DNA of 64,000 nucleotides from Algicola sagamiensis DSM 14643 (lineage in GTDB: Bacteria; Pseudomonadota; Gammaproteobacteria; Enterobacterales; Alteromonadaceae), in contig NZ_KB894501.1 in NCBI RefSeq assembly GCF_000374485.1, positions 96,405 to 160,404 on the forward strand. Direction: 5' to 3'. The translations under genes were made by a program, and so were the position numbers. The notes under the pieces were generated by a model. That model was not told the origin of the DNA. It ran no database searches and saw nothing but the letters and a program-made list of their open reading frames with translations. Of the stretch, positions 19,487 to 28,447 are shown one piece after another. Positions within the stretch are counted from its first letter, which is position 1, and every line of letters begins with the position of its first letter.

Positions 19487-20140
19487 ATGCCGCTCAAGAA
19501 AATTTATATACTAACAACAAACTCTACACAGACATCACAAGAAACAGCATTAATCGAAACGCTTGGTTATCCTATTTGTGTTGAACCCTTTGAATCTATC
19601 TTTGTACCTGATGATGCAATTTTAACAATCATTGATTTACATGGTTGTAGTGAGTTGCCGGAAGGGTTGTTCACTTTTGCGAAAGGTTCGTTCCAGCGTT
19701 TCCCAATTATGCTGATGAATGCCGAAATCAATCGAGTTGATGAAGTCAGGGTCCTCTTAGGTGGGATTGGAGGTGTGCTTTATCAACGTGATATGCCGGA
19801 GTTAAAAATCAAAGGAATTCGTAAACTGTTGGAAGGTGAGCTCTGGTATGGCCGTGAAACCCTCAGTGAATCGTTAAAGTACCTTATCTCTCAAGTTGGT
19901 ATTCGGGGTGAGGTGATCAATGAGCATAATCATGATACGTCTGTTGTTGAGCGTTTGACGAAACGTGAAAAGATGATTATTCACTTAATGTCGACTGGTG
20001 CGAAAAACAAAGAAATTGCACATCAGTTAAATATCAGTACACATACAGTGAAAACGCATATTTACAGTGCATTTAGAAAAACAAACTCAAGAAATCGTGT
20101 CGAGCTAGTGAGTTGGGCACAACGGAACTGTTTGACTTAA
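19487..20140 (+). CDS. csgD: CsgD-like LuxR-family regulator of curli
   Basis: Transcriptional activator with an atypical receiver-like N-terminus and a LuxR-type HTH. The 217 residues end with LTKREKMIIHLMSTGAKNKE and a recognition helix region NISTHTVKTHIYSAF, close to E. coli CsgD, including the VSWAQ end. The N-terminal part lacks a canonical phospho-acceptor pattern, as in CsgD. It converges on the curli genes. AAGGAG is placed six bases before the ATG. An AT-rich 262-base leader precedes it, usual for a heavily regulated gene. Confidence 0.85.
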   Translation: MPLKKIYILTTNSTQTSQETALIETLGYPICVEPFESIFVPDDAILTIIDLHGCSELPEGLFTFAKGSFQRFPIMLMNAEINRVDEVRVLLGGIGGVLYQRDMPELKIKGIRKLLEGELWYGRETLSESLKYLISQVGIRGEVINEHNHDTSVVERLTKREKMIIHLMSTGAKNKEIAHQLNISTHTVKTHIYSAFRKTNSRNRVELVSWAQRNCLT

Positions 20141-20170
20141 CACTGTAACTGCTATCATCTATAAAACTCA

Positions 20171-20206
20171 AAAATCGCCTATGTTGTTACAGGCGATTTT
20201 TCTTTT
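20171..20206. terminator. Bidirectional terminator between csgD and csgG
   Basis: The 10-base arms AAAATCGCCT (20171-20180) and AGGCGATTTT (20191-20200) flank a 10-base loop and are followed on the right by a T-rich run. The A-run on the left provides a T-tract for the opposite strand. The stop of csgG lies inside it. Confidence 0.82.
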
Positions 20207-21015
20207 TTGAACTGTTTTTCTTTTTGTACTGCATGAGTTGGGTCAGGTGACCAGACTTTTTTCTCAATGCCCTTCTGGATCAGATCTGAAATTGCTTTCT
20301 CAATTGCTTGTTTGACACATAAAAACATCGGCTCATTTGTTGTAAACCCTGCCTCTGCTTCAGCAAGTCTTTTTAGACTCACATAACGAAACAACCCAGA
20401 TCGAACTTCAGTTGATAGCACACGTTTATCTGTTGATGTAGATAATAAAACACGTCCAGAACGAATATCGATTGCTCGAAGGTAAATGGTTACAATATCT
20501 TCTCGATATTGCTCAGAAGCGCCGATACCATAGTATTTTAAGCCGATCCCTCCAGTTCTGATATTGGAGTCGTAGCTGATAATTCCACCCTCAAGAAGGA
20601 CTTTTGCAGTAAGAAGCGGCGGTAAATCGCCATTTCCATCTTGCTTTTTATTTGCGGCCCGGATGATTTTTCTTTCGGTCAAAATATTTTGGAGACCTTC
20701 TCTCTCTACAGGAACAAACCAACCAGACTCGAGTAAAGCTTGAACAAGAATCGAAGTTGCGCCTTGTGTTACAGCTGTTGAAAATGAGCTGCCATTTTCC
20801 TGTGGTTTGTATTGTCCGGTTTGATCTCGAAATGAATAAACAGAAACAGGGATTGCACCGATTGGTTTTGGTAATTCATGCAACTCTTTTTGAGTATCAG
20901 TCACTTCAGTGATTTGAGCTGGTGTCTTGCCAGGATAAAATGTATAGCTGCACCCACTCAAATACAAAAGGGCCAATGCCGGGTATAGCTTATTGAATGA
21001 AAATCCAGACTTCAT
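20179..21015 (-). CDS. csgG: Curli secretion channel lipoprotein CsgG
   Basis: Outer-membrane nonameric lipoprotein pore that exports curlin subunits. The 278 residues have lipobox LSGC (Cys22), the conserved VSVYSFRDQTGQYKP segment, SILVQALLESGWFVPVEREG and the NILTERKIIRA stretch of CsgG. Length matches E. coli CsgG (277). It is last in the csgB-E-F-G order, and its start nearly abuts the csgF stop. Confidence 0.95.
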   Translation of the reverse strand: MKSGFSFNKLYPALALLYLSGCSYTFYPGKTPAQITEVTDTQKELHELPKPIGAIPVSVYSFRDQTGQYKPQENGSSFSTAVTQGATSILVQALLESGWFVPVEREGLQNILTERKIIRAANKKQDGNGDLPPLLTAKVLLEGGIISYDSNIRTGGIGLKYYGIGASEQYREDIVTIYLRAIDIRSGRVLLSTSTDKRVLSTEVRSGLFRYVSLKRLAEAEAGFTTNEPMFLCVKQAIEKAISDLIQKGIEKKVWSPDPTHAVQKEKQFKKEKSPVTT

Positions 21016-21016
21016 T

Positions 21017-21448
21017 TTAGTTATTTCTCTTCATGGATGTTCGTGTTGATTGATGGGTTTCTAGGTTTGTAACTGTGATATAGATCTCTAGAGGCGTATA
21101 TTCGACAAATATTTCATAGATCCCGGCTTTATAAGTTTTTTCTCCAGAAGTTGGTGAGCCGGTATCTGTGCTGTCATCAAATGCTGCGTTCGTGATTTCA
21201 CGAACAAGTCGATTCAAGTAGGCGCGCTCAAGTGAACTTTGTAGTCTCTCGTCAAATGTTTCTTGTTGTCTTGCTGGTGCTGAATGTGAGTTTTGGCTTT
21301 GGGCAGAATTGAGGAGGAACGTACCATTGAGGGGATTTCCACCAAAACTTGGGTTAATAGGTTTATAGACAAGTTGTGAGGCGTATGTTGATCCTGCAAA
21401 TAGTGATAAGATTAATGCAATATGTTGTTTTCGTTTTTGATTCATCAT
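21017..21448 (-). CDS. csgF: Curli assembly protein CsgF
   Basis: Secreted factor that caps the CsgG pore and couples secretion to nucleation at the cell surface. The 143 residues have a signal peptide to about residue 23 and the diagnostic mature N-terminus QLVYKPINPSFGGNPLNG that inserts in the CsgG lumen. A second Met follows the first. It is one base from csgG. Confidence 0.94.
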   Translation of the reverse strand: MMNQKRKQHIALILSLFAGSTYASQLVYKPINPSFGGNPLNGTFLLNSAQSQNSHSAPARQQETFDERLQSSLERAYLNRLVREITNAAFDDSTDTGSPTSGEKTYKAGIYEIFVEYTPLEIYITVTNLETHQSTRTSMKRNN

Positions 21449-21477
21449 GTCTGTCCTGAAAAATTTATCCTAGAGAA

Positions 21478-21882
21478 TTACCACCCTGAAATCGCAATAT
21501 CTTCTGTGTCTTGTTCAAGGCTACTGCGTATCATGGCATCCATGACACTTTGTAATGCTTGATCGACACGTTCTTCTATCGGTGTTGCACGGCGACCAAA
21601 ATAAGTGACATATATCACCTTATGATTGAGCTCGAGCCAAACTTTTGTACCAGATTTCGGTGTGACTCTTTCTTTCACAGCAAGGTTAAATCCAGCTGTG
21701 CCCGGAACCTCTTGCCAGAGAAGCCCTAACTTTTTAGCAAACTCATGGCCAAATCGAGAGATAGATTGATCGATGATAAAGCCACTCAGGGTAATATCAT
21801 CGACCGCATGGGCTGGCAAAATAAAGAATTGAATGCTCAGAAAAATAGCAATGTATTTTCGAGTTGAGAATCCCGACCGCAT
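21478..21882 (-). CDS. csgE: Curli assembly protein CsgE
   Basis: Periplasmic adaptor that gates CsgG and delivers curlin. The 134 residues have a signal peptide to about 26 and the CsgE core: ITLSGFIIDQSISRFGHEFA, WLELNHKVIYVTYFGRR and a C-terminal helix with VMDAMIRSS. It lies between csgB and csgF in one leftward transcription unit. Confidence 0.93.
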   Translation of the reverse strand: MRSGFSTRKYIAIFLSIQFFILPAHAVDDITLSGFIIDQSISRFGHEFAKKLGLLWQEVPGTAGFNLAVKERVTPKSGTKVWLELNHKVIYVTYFGRRATPIEERVDQALQSVMDAMIRSSLEQDTEDIAISGW

Positions 21883-21903
21883 ATTTCATACACTCAAAAG
21901 AAC

Positions 21904-22392
21904 TTAATATTGTGTCACTTCGACTGTCATATCATCCCCCATTTGTGTCACTTCATAGGTTTGCTCATCCCCAAATTGATCAACTGTTGCATGATTTCTA
22001 TCACCCATCTGGTTGACTTCCACATAGTTATCGCGACCAAGTTGGTGAATGCTTACTTTATTTTCTGTGCCTTGCTGTATAATACTTGCCTCATTTCCTT
22101 CTCCAATCTGCATGAGTTGAACATAGTTATCCAGGGATGCGGATTGTTGGATGAGTGATTTATTCAATGAGCCTTGCTGGTGCAATAGGATCGCTGAGAG
22201 TGTTTTCTGGGCTTCACTAGAATTGAGATCATGACTGAGTATTGAGTCCGCAAAATCATCATTCCCAAGATCGATATCTGAAGAAGCGAGTACAAATGTA
22301 GGTAAAGCCGACAATGTGAGGAAGAAAAGAAAACGGGTGAAATGTCTGTATTGTTTTAGAAGAGTACTGTGTTTGAATAAAGTACGATACAT
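21904..22392 (-). CDS. csgB: Minor curlin/nucleator CsgB
   Basis: Amyloid nucleator predicted to template curlin on the surface. The 162 residues have a long signal peptide (to about 36) and, after a spacer, five to six curlin half-repeats such as MQIGEGNEASI, IQQGTENKVSI, HQLGRDNYVEV and NQMGDRNHATV. The last repeats are acidic and end VTQY. It lies between the large curlin gene and csgE. Confidence 0.85.
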   Translation of the reverse strand: MYRTLFKHSTLLKQYRHFTRFLFFLTLSALPTFVLASSDIDLGNDDFADSILSHDLNSSEAQKTLSAILLHQQGSLNKSLIQQSASLDNYVQLMQIGEGNEASIIQQGTENKVSIHQLGRDNYVEVNQMGDRNHATVDQFGDEQTYEVTQMGDDMTVEVTQY

Positions 22393-22475
22393 GACCTGTT
22401 CTCCTTATTTTACGAGGTGAAGACTTATTCTAAGAATTGTTGGCGATAGAAAAATCAGAAAAAATAATGAAATAT

Positions 22476-22499
22476 GAACGGCCCATAAAGGCACCGCTC
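22476..22499 (-). terminator. Weak hairpin after the large curlin gene
   Basis: On the minus strand GAGCGG and CCGTTC arms form an imperfect stem followed by a T-rich stretch. It lies 17 bases past the stop and may reduce read-through from csgA to csgB, as happens in other curli loci. Confidence 0.4.
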
Positions 22500-22515
22500 A
22501 TATCTATATCATTCA

Positions 22516-23994
22516 TTAGTGCTGAATGATTGTCGCTGAGTTCATATCACCAATTTGTTGGACATCAACAGAACCATGACTGCCATTGACAGAGCCTGCA
22601 ACGATGTTGTCATTCCCCTGTTGCATCACATTAATTGAATGATTATCACCTGCGACAATAAATGCTTCGCCATCAGAAGCGCTCGTCCAGTTGTTATCGC
22701 CTGTTTGCGCGATATCAATATTGATATTCGAGCCGTCAACTTGGAAATCAATCGTGTTGTCACTGCCTTGTTGGTTCAAAGCAATATCATTATTGTCAGA
22801 TAAAACGGTGTAGCCAAGTTGAATGGTTGCTTCATTATGGGCACCATTTTGAATGATATTGATATCATTCTCTGCGGTCGTCTGATCTGTGTCTTGTTGC
22901 CCTAGAAGCGTATATTGTTTGTTGCCACTGCCGACTTGATTCACTGCGAGCTTATTCGATGTACCGCTAAATGCGACGCCATGGGATTCATTGCTGGCGC
23001 CAACTTGAGCGATATCAAAGGCATTCTGATTTCCAATTGCACCTGTGTAGGATTTATTGCTGCTGCCATCTTGTTTCAGAGCAACGTTGTTTCCATCTCC
23101 GAAAAACTCAAGGTTTCCATTGTTTTTGCTACCCGTTTGGTTCGCATTGAGTTCGTTATTATGACCTTCAATCATGGAAGAGCTGATTCTATTCTCTTCA
23201 CCAAGCTGCTGGATTGTGAATAGGTTACTATCACCTTCAATGCTGTTAAATCCAGTGTAGTTACGGCGACCATCCTGTTCGATTTCAGTTTGGTTTAAAT
23301 GACCTTGAACCGAGTTAAACTTTGCTTCGTTATAGTGACCAGACTGGGTTACATCAACTAGGTTATCACTACCGACCATCTCAGTGACGAAGACTTCGCT
23401 CCATTCATCCTTCTGATCGATCGCAATTACGTTGTGATCACCTTGTAGGTTTGCTTTAACCCATTCGCCATTTCCTTGTTGATGGATTTCGATATTGTTA
23501 TCAATGCCTTCAACGCTCAGACGAGAGTAGTTATTGAACATGGCATATTCAGCTTCATCCTGTTCAATTGTAACTTTATTCGAGTCACCATTAAGTGAAA
23601 CTTTGACTTCATTTTTTTGGCCCAGTTGATTGTAAGACTCGATATTCTCATTACCTGTCACGTTGGTGAGAACAATATTCTCACTACCGGATTGGTTGAC
23701 AAGCTGCTCGTTCAAATTACCTGTTTGTGCAGAATCAACGCCATTTCTTTGGCCTGTCTGCTCAATCTGAGCTGTGTTTCCTTCGCCGCCATTTTCACCA
23801 GCTTCCTGTTTCAGCTTGATCACATTACCGATTGTATTCTCAATCATTGATGTGTCGGTAGGAGTGGATTCTTTGACACTTTCTTGTGGCGCTTCATGCG
23901 TTGTGATTGTTGCCTGTTCTTCAGCGAAAACTGCTTGAGACAGACCAAGGGCAAGTGCGATAGAAGTCGTTAGAATTGATTTACGAAGCAACAT
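22516..23994 (-). CDS. csgA: Large curlin-repeat amyloid subunit (CsgA-like)
   Basis: Predicted major amyloid subunit. The 492 residues are about three times the usual CsgA length of 150. A signal peptide (to about 24, ending AVFA) is followed by an acidic Thr/Glu-rich leader. About twenty Q-x-G-x-x-N half-repeats follow (EQTGQRN, NQLGQKN, TQSGHYN, NQTGSKN, AQVGASN, NQQGSDN, AQTGDNN), alternating with similar G-x-x-N half-repeats that lack the Gln. It ends IIQH. A long beta-solenoid is expected. It is first in the csgA-B-E-F-G unit. It may be a fused or expanded curlin; function as the main fibre subunit is inferred. Confidence 0.83.
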   Translation of the reverse strand: MLLRKSILTTSIALALGLSQAVFAEEQATITTHEAPQESVKESTPTDTSMIENTIGNVIKLKQEAGENGGEGNTAQIEQTGQRNGVDSAQTGNLNEQLVNQSGSENIVLTNVTGNENIESYNQLGQKNEVKVSLNGDSNKVTIEQDEAEYAMFNNYSRLSVEGIDNNIEIHQQGNGEWVKANLQGDHNVIAIDQKDEWSEVFVTEMVGSDNLVDVTQSGHYNEAKFNSVQGHLNQTEIEQDGRRNYTGFNSIEGDSNLFTIQQLGEENRISSSMIEGHNNELNANQTGSKNNGNLEFFGDGNNVALKQDGSSNKSYTGAIGNQNAFDIAQVGASNESHGVAFSGTSNKLAVNQVGSGNKQYTLLGQQDTDQTTAENDINIIQNGAHNEATIQLGYTVLSDNNDIALNQQGSDNTIDFQVDGSNINIDIAQTGDNNWTSASDGEAFIVAGDNHSINVMQQGNDNIVAGSVNGSHGSVDVQQIGDMNSATIIQH

Positions 23995-24847
23995 GGGTTC
24001 CTCCTGATTATTGCTTTTTCGTCGTTTCCGAAAACACCCAAGCCAAATGTATTGCGGGTGGAACGGAAGAGTTTTATGTTCTATGCGATATTGGTATAAC
24101 CAAACAGCAGCGCAGTGGTGAACAGGTTTACAGCATTTTGTGTGGTATCAATGTGTGAGAGTAGGTCTCCTAACCAGAACACCTCCGATTCGTTCATCGA
24201 TCCTCAAGGTTGCTTGCCGAGTACTGATGAACAGCTACATAGATCCCATACGCCCACGTCACGTGGGGAACTTTGAAGACCCGCCGTTTTGTGCACTTTT
24301 ATCGCGGCACATTCGACAGGATTTATTTCTTGGAGATTCCAGCCTATCTACTGCAAATGTATTTGACGCACATACAAAACAAATTCAAATATAGGCGCAA
24401 TCATATTCTCCTTGAGTGACATCATTCCTTTTAACAGTAGATAAGACCTAATTTAAAAATTCGTCATCACATTAACAATCAGAAAATTGAATGATTTTGA
24501 AACAAATTTAAATATATGAAAAAAAAGAATATTTAGGATAATTAAAATATTAAATTTTTTTCATATAGTGAAAAATAACTAGTTTTTGGTTGTAAACAAA
24601 ATTTTCACAAAAACAACAAGTTAAAAGTATTAAGTATTAAAAATATGAATTTGAGTAATTATTCTAGTTCTTTGTTCTGTTTTATGAATAAAAACCTAGT
24701 AATTTAGATCAGTTCTGATTTATAAACGAATAGCTTGCCGAAGAATCTGTTGAACTTCCACATACCCGATGGAGAGTCAAAATTGTAACTAAAACGGTTA
24801 CATGAGACCCATAGAAATTCAATTTCATAACAATGTTGGAAGGGATT
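23995..24847. other. Long AT-rich intergenic region between csgA and the subtilase
   Basis: This 853-base gap separates divergent genes. The part nearest csgA (24000-24400) is of mixed composition and contains only short frames, including an 84-codon one at 24140-24394 that I do not support. The part at about 24420-24720 is very AT-rich with many A and T runs, as expected of a promoter or nucleoid-protein-binding region. No RNA gene or clear promoter was recognised. Confidence 0.55.
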
Positions 24848-27352
24848 ATGAAAACTAAATTATCATCATTAACACTTGCTTTATTGCCATTCATATCTGG
24901 TGCTGCGATTGCGAAATCGGTTGAAATTAATTATGTCGAAGCAACAACGCCAGCTTATGATCAAAAATCGGTTCTGATTGTTTTTAAAGATAATCAGGAA
25001 AATGCTGCACGAGTGAGTACGTTGTCTAAAGTGAAGGCCGCACCCACAGATTTGGTGACGGAAGACTTTAAAAATCTTCTTGATGGTCGAATTGCAAAAT
25101 TAAAGCTGGATGGTGTCAGTGTTGAAGATGCCGTTAAAATTTTATCGAAAGATCCGGCGATTAAATCTGTTGAGCCAAATTATATTTTGCATGCATTATC
25201 AGTGCCAAATGATTCTGAATTCTCCAAGCTATGGGGCATGAATAATACAGGACAAGACAATGGCGTCGATGATGCTGATGTTGATGCTCCTGAAGCCTGG
25301 GGACTTGCGCTTGGTGACCGAAAAGTCCTTGTTGGCGTGATTGATACTGGTATCGATCACAGACATGAAGACCTAAGAATGAACATGTGGAAAAACCCGG
25401 GCGAAATTCCAAATGATGGCATAGATAACGACGGGAATGGTTTTGTCGATGATGTTCATGGGATCAATACCATTACTGGTTCTGGTGATCCGATGGATGA
25501 CAATGGGCATGGGACACATGTTTCAGGAACCATTGGCGCATCTGGGAATAACGGTATCGGGGTCGTAGGCGTGAACCATGAAGTGTCTCTCATTGGTTGT
25601 AAATTCTTGAATGCAGGTGGTAGCGGCACGACAGAAGATGCGGTGAAATGTATCAATTACTTTATTGATCTAAAAGAAAAAGGTCATGATATTCGTATCT
25701 TGAATAACAGCTGGGGTGGTGGCAGTTTCTCTGAAACGCTATCGCAAGCAATTGAGCAGACAAACGAGGCTGGGATTTTATTTGTTGCAGCAGCAGGAAA
25801 TAATGGCACAGATAATGACACGCTCCCGCACTATCCTTCGAATTATGAATCAGACAATATCATCGCGGTAGCGAGTACAGATAGACAAGATGCGTTATCT
25901 GGCTTCTCTTGTTATGGCCAGGTCAGTGTCGATTTGGCTGCCCCGGGTAGTGATATCTATTCGACGATTCCAAATGGTGGTTACGGCCTTGGTTCTGGTA
26001 CTTCAATGGCTGCACCACATGTTGCGGGTGCTGCTGCACTTGTCCTTGCTGCAAAACCGGAGTTGACGACGGCCGAGCTAAAAACAATTCTTTTGGAATC
26101 GGGTGATGTGATAGAAACTTTTGCAGATAAGATGGTTTCTGGAAAACGCTTGAATGTACATAATGCAGTCAAAGCTGTTGACCCTGCGCCAAGCTATCAC
26201 CTTTATGCACAAGATGCCAAACAGCAAATTGTTGCTGGTGAAACAGCGACATTCACATTCCAGGTTGCAGGCTTAGCTGGATTTGATGGTGAGATTGATT
26301 TGGTTCTTGTTTCATCATTAGATGGCGCAGTTCTTTCATCAGCGAAAGTAAAAGCTGGGGATATATTCACACTTGAGGTTCCAACGGCAGAACAAACCCC
26401 TTGGGGTGATTATGCGTTTGCGATTCAAGCAAAGCATGGCGATCTTGAAAAAGACATTTCTGTTGACCTGAATGTATTGCCTTTTGGTATTACAGACTAC
26501 TCTGTTGCTTATTCTGGCGACCCAATCTCTATTCCTGATGCGGATCCAACAGGGATCACTTCTGTACTGAATATTGTTGATGATGCCGTCATCTTCTCAA
26601 CAAAAGCACACGTGAAGATTACGCATCCGTGGATTGGTGATTTGACCGTGACGCTTGTTTCTCCAGATGGAAAAGAGTGGGTGATGCACCGCCGTGAAGG
26701 TGGACAGGCAGATAATATTGATACAGTCTTCGAAACTGAAATATTTAATACGATGTCCACAGCTGGTGATTGGACACTGAAAGTATCGGACTCTGAAGCA
26801 CGTGATGTGGGTCAATTAGAAAGCTGGAAACTAACATTCTTGGCTCTAGGAAGTGGCACCGCACCGGCTGCAGGGTTTGACTTTGCAGTTGATGAAAGAA
26901 CTGTCCAGTTTACAGATCTAAGTACGGATAGAGATAATAACATCACAACTTGGTTATGGGATTTTGGTGATGGTAATACGTCGGATCAAGCAAACCCAAG
27001 CCATACTTATGCTGAAGATGGTACTTATGACGTGTCTCTGACGGTGACAGATGCGGATGGCAGCACAAGTACAATTAACCGGACAGTTCGTATTGATACG
27101 ATTGACTTAGTGGTGGATGTGAAGCGTGCGATGCTTTCACGTTTAGGGCGTCTATATGTCAACCTTCGTTGGGAAGGCACAGATGCGGAACAAGTCACAA
27201 TCAAGCGTAATGGTGAAGTCATCGCGACTGTGCCAAATACAGGTCGATTCATTGATCGCGAAAGACAAGTGGAAGGAAATGAGTTCACATACGTTGTCTG
27301 TGGTGATGATAATGACTGTTCAGAGCCAGTTGTTGTTAACTTTGATCGTTAA
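24848..27352 (+). CDS. Secreted subtilisin-family (S8) peptidase with P domain and PKD domain
   Basis: Extracellular serine protease. From ATG 24848 it has 834 residues: signal peptide to about 22, an I9-type propeptide (about 40-115), and the S8 domain with Asp166 (VIDTGID), His221 (NGHGTHVSG) and Ser386 (GTSMAAPHVAGA). A P/proprotein-convertase domain follows at about 555-670 (HPWIGDLTVTLVSPDGK), then a PKD domain at about 680-755 (WLWDFGDGNTSDQANPSHTY) and a short Ig-like tail. The catalytic triad is intact. GGAAGGG before 24848 makes it a better start than the upstream TTG at 24833. Confidence 0.93.
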   Translation: MKTKLSSLTLALLPFISGAAIAKSVEINYVEATTPAYDQKSVLIVFKDNQENAARVSTLSKVKAAPTDLVTEDFKNLLDGRIAKLKLDGVSVEDAVKILSKDPAIKSVEPNYILHALSVPNDSEFSKLWGMNNTGQDNGVDDADVDAPEAWGLALGDRKVLVGVIDTGIDHRHEDLRMNMWKNPGEIPNDGIDNDGNGFVDDVHGINTITGSGDPMDDNGHGTHVSGTIGASGNNGIGVVGVNHEVSLIGCKFLNAGGSGTTEDAVKCINYFIDLKEKGHDIRILNNSWGGGSFSETLSQAIEQTNEAGILFVAAAGNNGTDNDTLPHYPSNYESDNIIAVASTDRQDALSGFSCYGQVSVDLAAPGSDIYSTIPNGGYGLGSGTSMAAPHVAGAAALVLAAKPELTTAELKTILLESGDVIETFADKMVSGKRLNVHNAVKAVDPAPSYHLYAQDAKQQIVAGETATFTFQVAGLAGFDGEIDLVLVSSLDGAVLSSAKVKAGDIFTLEVPTAEQTPWGDYAFAIQAKHGDLEKDISVDLNVLPFGITDYSVAYSGDPISIPDADPTGITSVLNIVDDAVIFSTKAHVKITHPWIGDLTVTLVSPDGKEWVMHRREGGQADNIDTVFETEIFNTMSTAGDWTLKVSDSEARDVGQLESWKLTFLALGSGTAPAAGFDFAVDERTVQFTDLSTDRDNNITTWLWDFGDGNTSDQANPSHTYAEDGTYDVSLTVTDADGSTSTINRTVRIDTIDLVVDVKRAMLSRLGRLYVNLRWEGTDAEQVTIKRNGEVIATVPNTGRFIDRERQVEGNEFTYVVCGDDNDCSEPVVVNFDR

Positions 27353-27376
27353 TTGGTTGTCGTAGCCATACCATTG

Positions 27377-27413
27377 GAAAATCGCTTCTTGATGAAGCGA
27401 TTTTCTTTTTTTA
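27377..27413 (+). terminator. Rho-independent terminator after the subtilase
   Basis: The 12-base arms GAAAATCGCTTC and GAAGCGATTTTC flank a 5-base loop and are followed by seven T. Confidence 0.88.
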
Positions 27414-27462
27414 CTGTTTATACTGAGTGATTCATATTTAAAGGCTGGTTTCAGGAGGCAAA

Positions 27463-28245
27463 GTGATTGACGCTAAGTTTCGAAATCCAATTCTATGCGT
27501 TCCAGAAAATCGGCAGGGTCGTGATTTTTTTGTGGGGGATATTCACGGTGAGAAGGACTTGCTTTTTGCCTTGTTAGAGAAGTCAGGGTTTGATCGAACA
27601 AGCGATCGAGTTTTTTCTGTTGGTGATTTAATTGACCGAGGCCCTGATTCATTTGCATGTTTGAAATTAGCAAGAGAGCCATGGTTTTTCCCTTGCTTGG
27701 GGAATCATGAATGGATGTTACTGACCTGTGGTGAAAATCAGTCTTTATTAGAGACAACCTGGTTACCGAATGGTGGACACTGGTGGACAACAATTTCTTA
27801 TGAAGAAAAGCTCGAAGCGACATCAATCATCATGGAGCATATGAGTTTAGCAATAGAAGTTTTGAGCAAAGGGAAAAAACTTGGTGTGATTCATGGAAAT
27901 ATCCCAGAAGGGTACAACTGGGACCGGGTGAAGACCCTTCTCGTTGAGGATGAGGTCTTTTTTAACAGTTGTATTTGGGGACGTCAGCGTGTAGAGCAAC
28001 GCATTAAAACACATATTGATGGTATTGACGCTGTTGTTTTTGGGCACACGCCACTTGATAAAGTACTAAAGCTGGGCAATTGCTTATTTATCGATACAGG
28101 TGCATGCTATGCGACATCATCGATTGTATCTCACCCGGCATTAACGCTGGTTCGTTGGGAAAACGGCTATTGGCATTGCTCTCAATTGAAAAAGGAAAGT
28201 AATGACTTTCGACAAGGGAAATTAACATTCCCAATCCCATCATAA
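27463..28245 (+). CDS. Metallophosphoesterase, PrpA/lambda-type protein phosphatase
   Basis: Member of the PP2A-like bacterial Ser/Thr phosphatase family. The 260 residues carry the metal motifs GDIHG at about 26, GDLIDRGPDS at about 58 and GNHE at about 83, with later metal-ligand histidines in VIHGNIPEGY and VFGHTPLDK. The GTG start at 27463 is preceded by CAGGAGG. It is a single-gene unit between a terminator and the zinc-ribbon gene. The natural substrate is unknown. Confidence 0.87.
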   Translation: MIDAKFRNPILCVPENRQGRDFFVGDIHGEKDLLFALLEKSGFDRTSDRVFSVGDLIDRGPDSFACLKLAREPWFFPCLGNHEWMLLTCGENQSLLETTWLPNGGHWWTTISYEEKLEATSIIMEHMSLAIEVLSKGKKLGVIHGNIPEGYNWDRVKTLLVEDEVFFNSCIWGRQRVEQRIKTHIDGIDAVVFGHTPLDKVLKLGNCLFIDTGACYATSSIVSHPALTLVRWENGYWHCSQLKKESNDFRQGKLTFPIPS

Positions 28246-28447
28246 CTTCATTCAAGTTTGGTTATCCTCATACTTTTTGAATGCGAATTCAAGAAGTTCA
28301 TGAAATCGTTGCATTGACAGAGAATAGGTACGCCTCGTATAAAGGGTAGCTTTCAGGTTTCGTATCACAATCGTTAAGCTCGAACGATCAAGCAGAGATG
28401 CTGTAGGAAAATTCTTCTCAAGGGTGACAAAAGGGAGGGTGATCGCT

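Noticed and set aside
22516..23994. Tandem csgA genes joined by sequencing error
   Set aside because: One signal peptide, one continuous frame and regular half-repeats throughout; no internal start or stop pattern suggests fusion by error, though reads were not available.
24140..24394. 84-codon rightward frame in the csgA-subtilase gap
   Set aside because: No ribosome-binding site, odd composition (Arg, Pro, His rich) and no family resemblance; more likely a chance frame in regulatory DNA.
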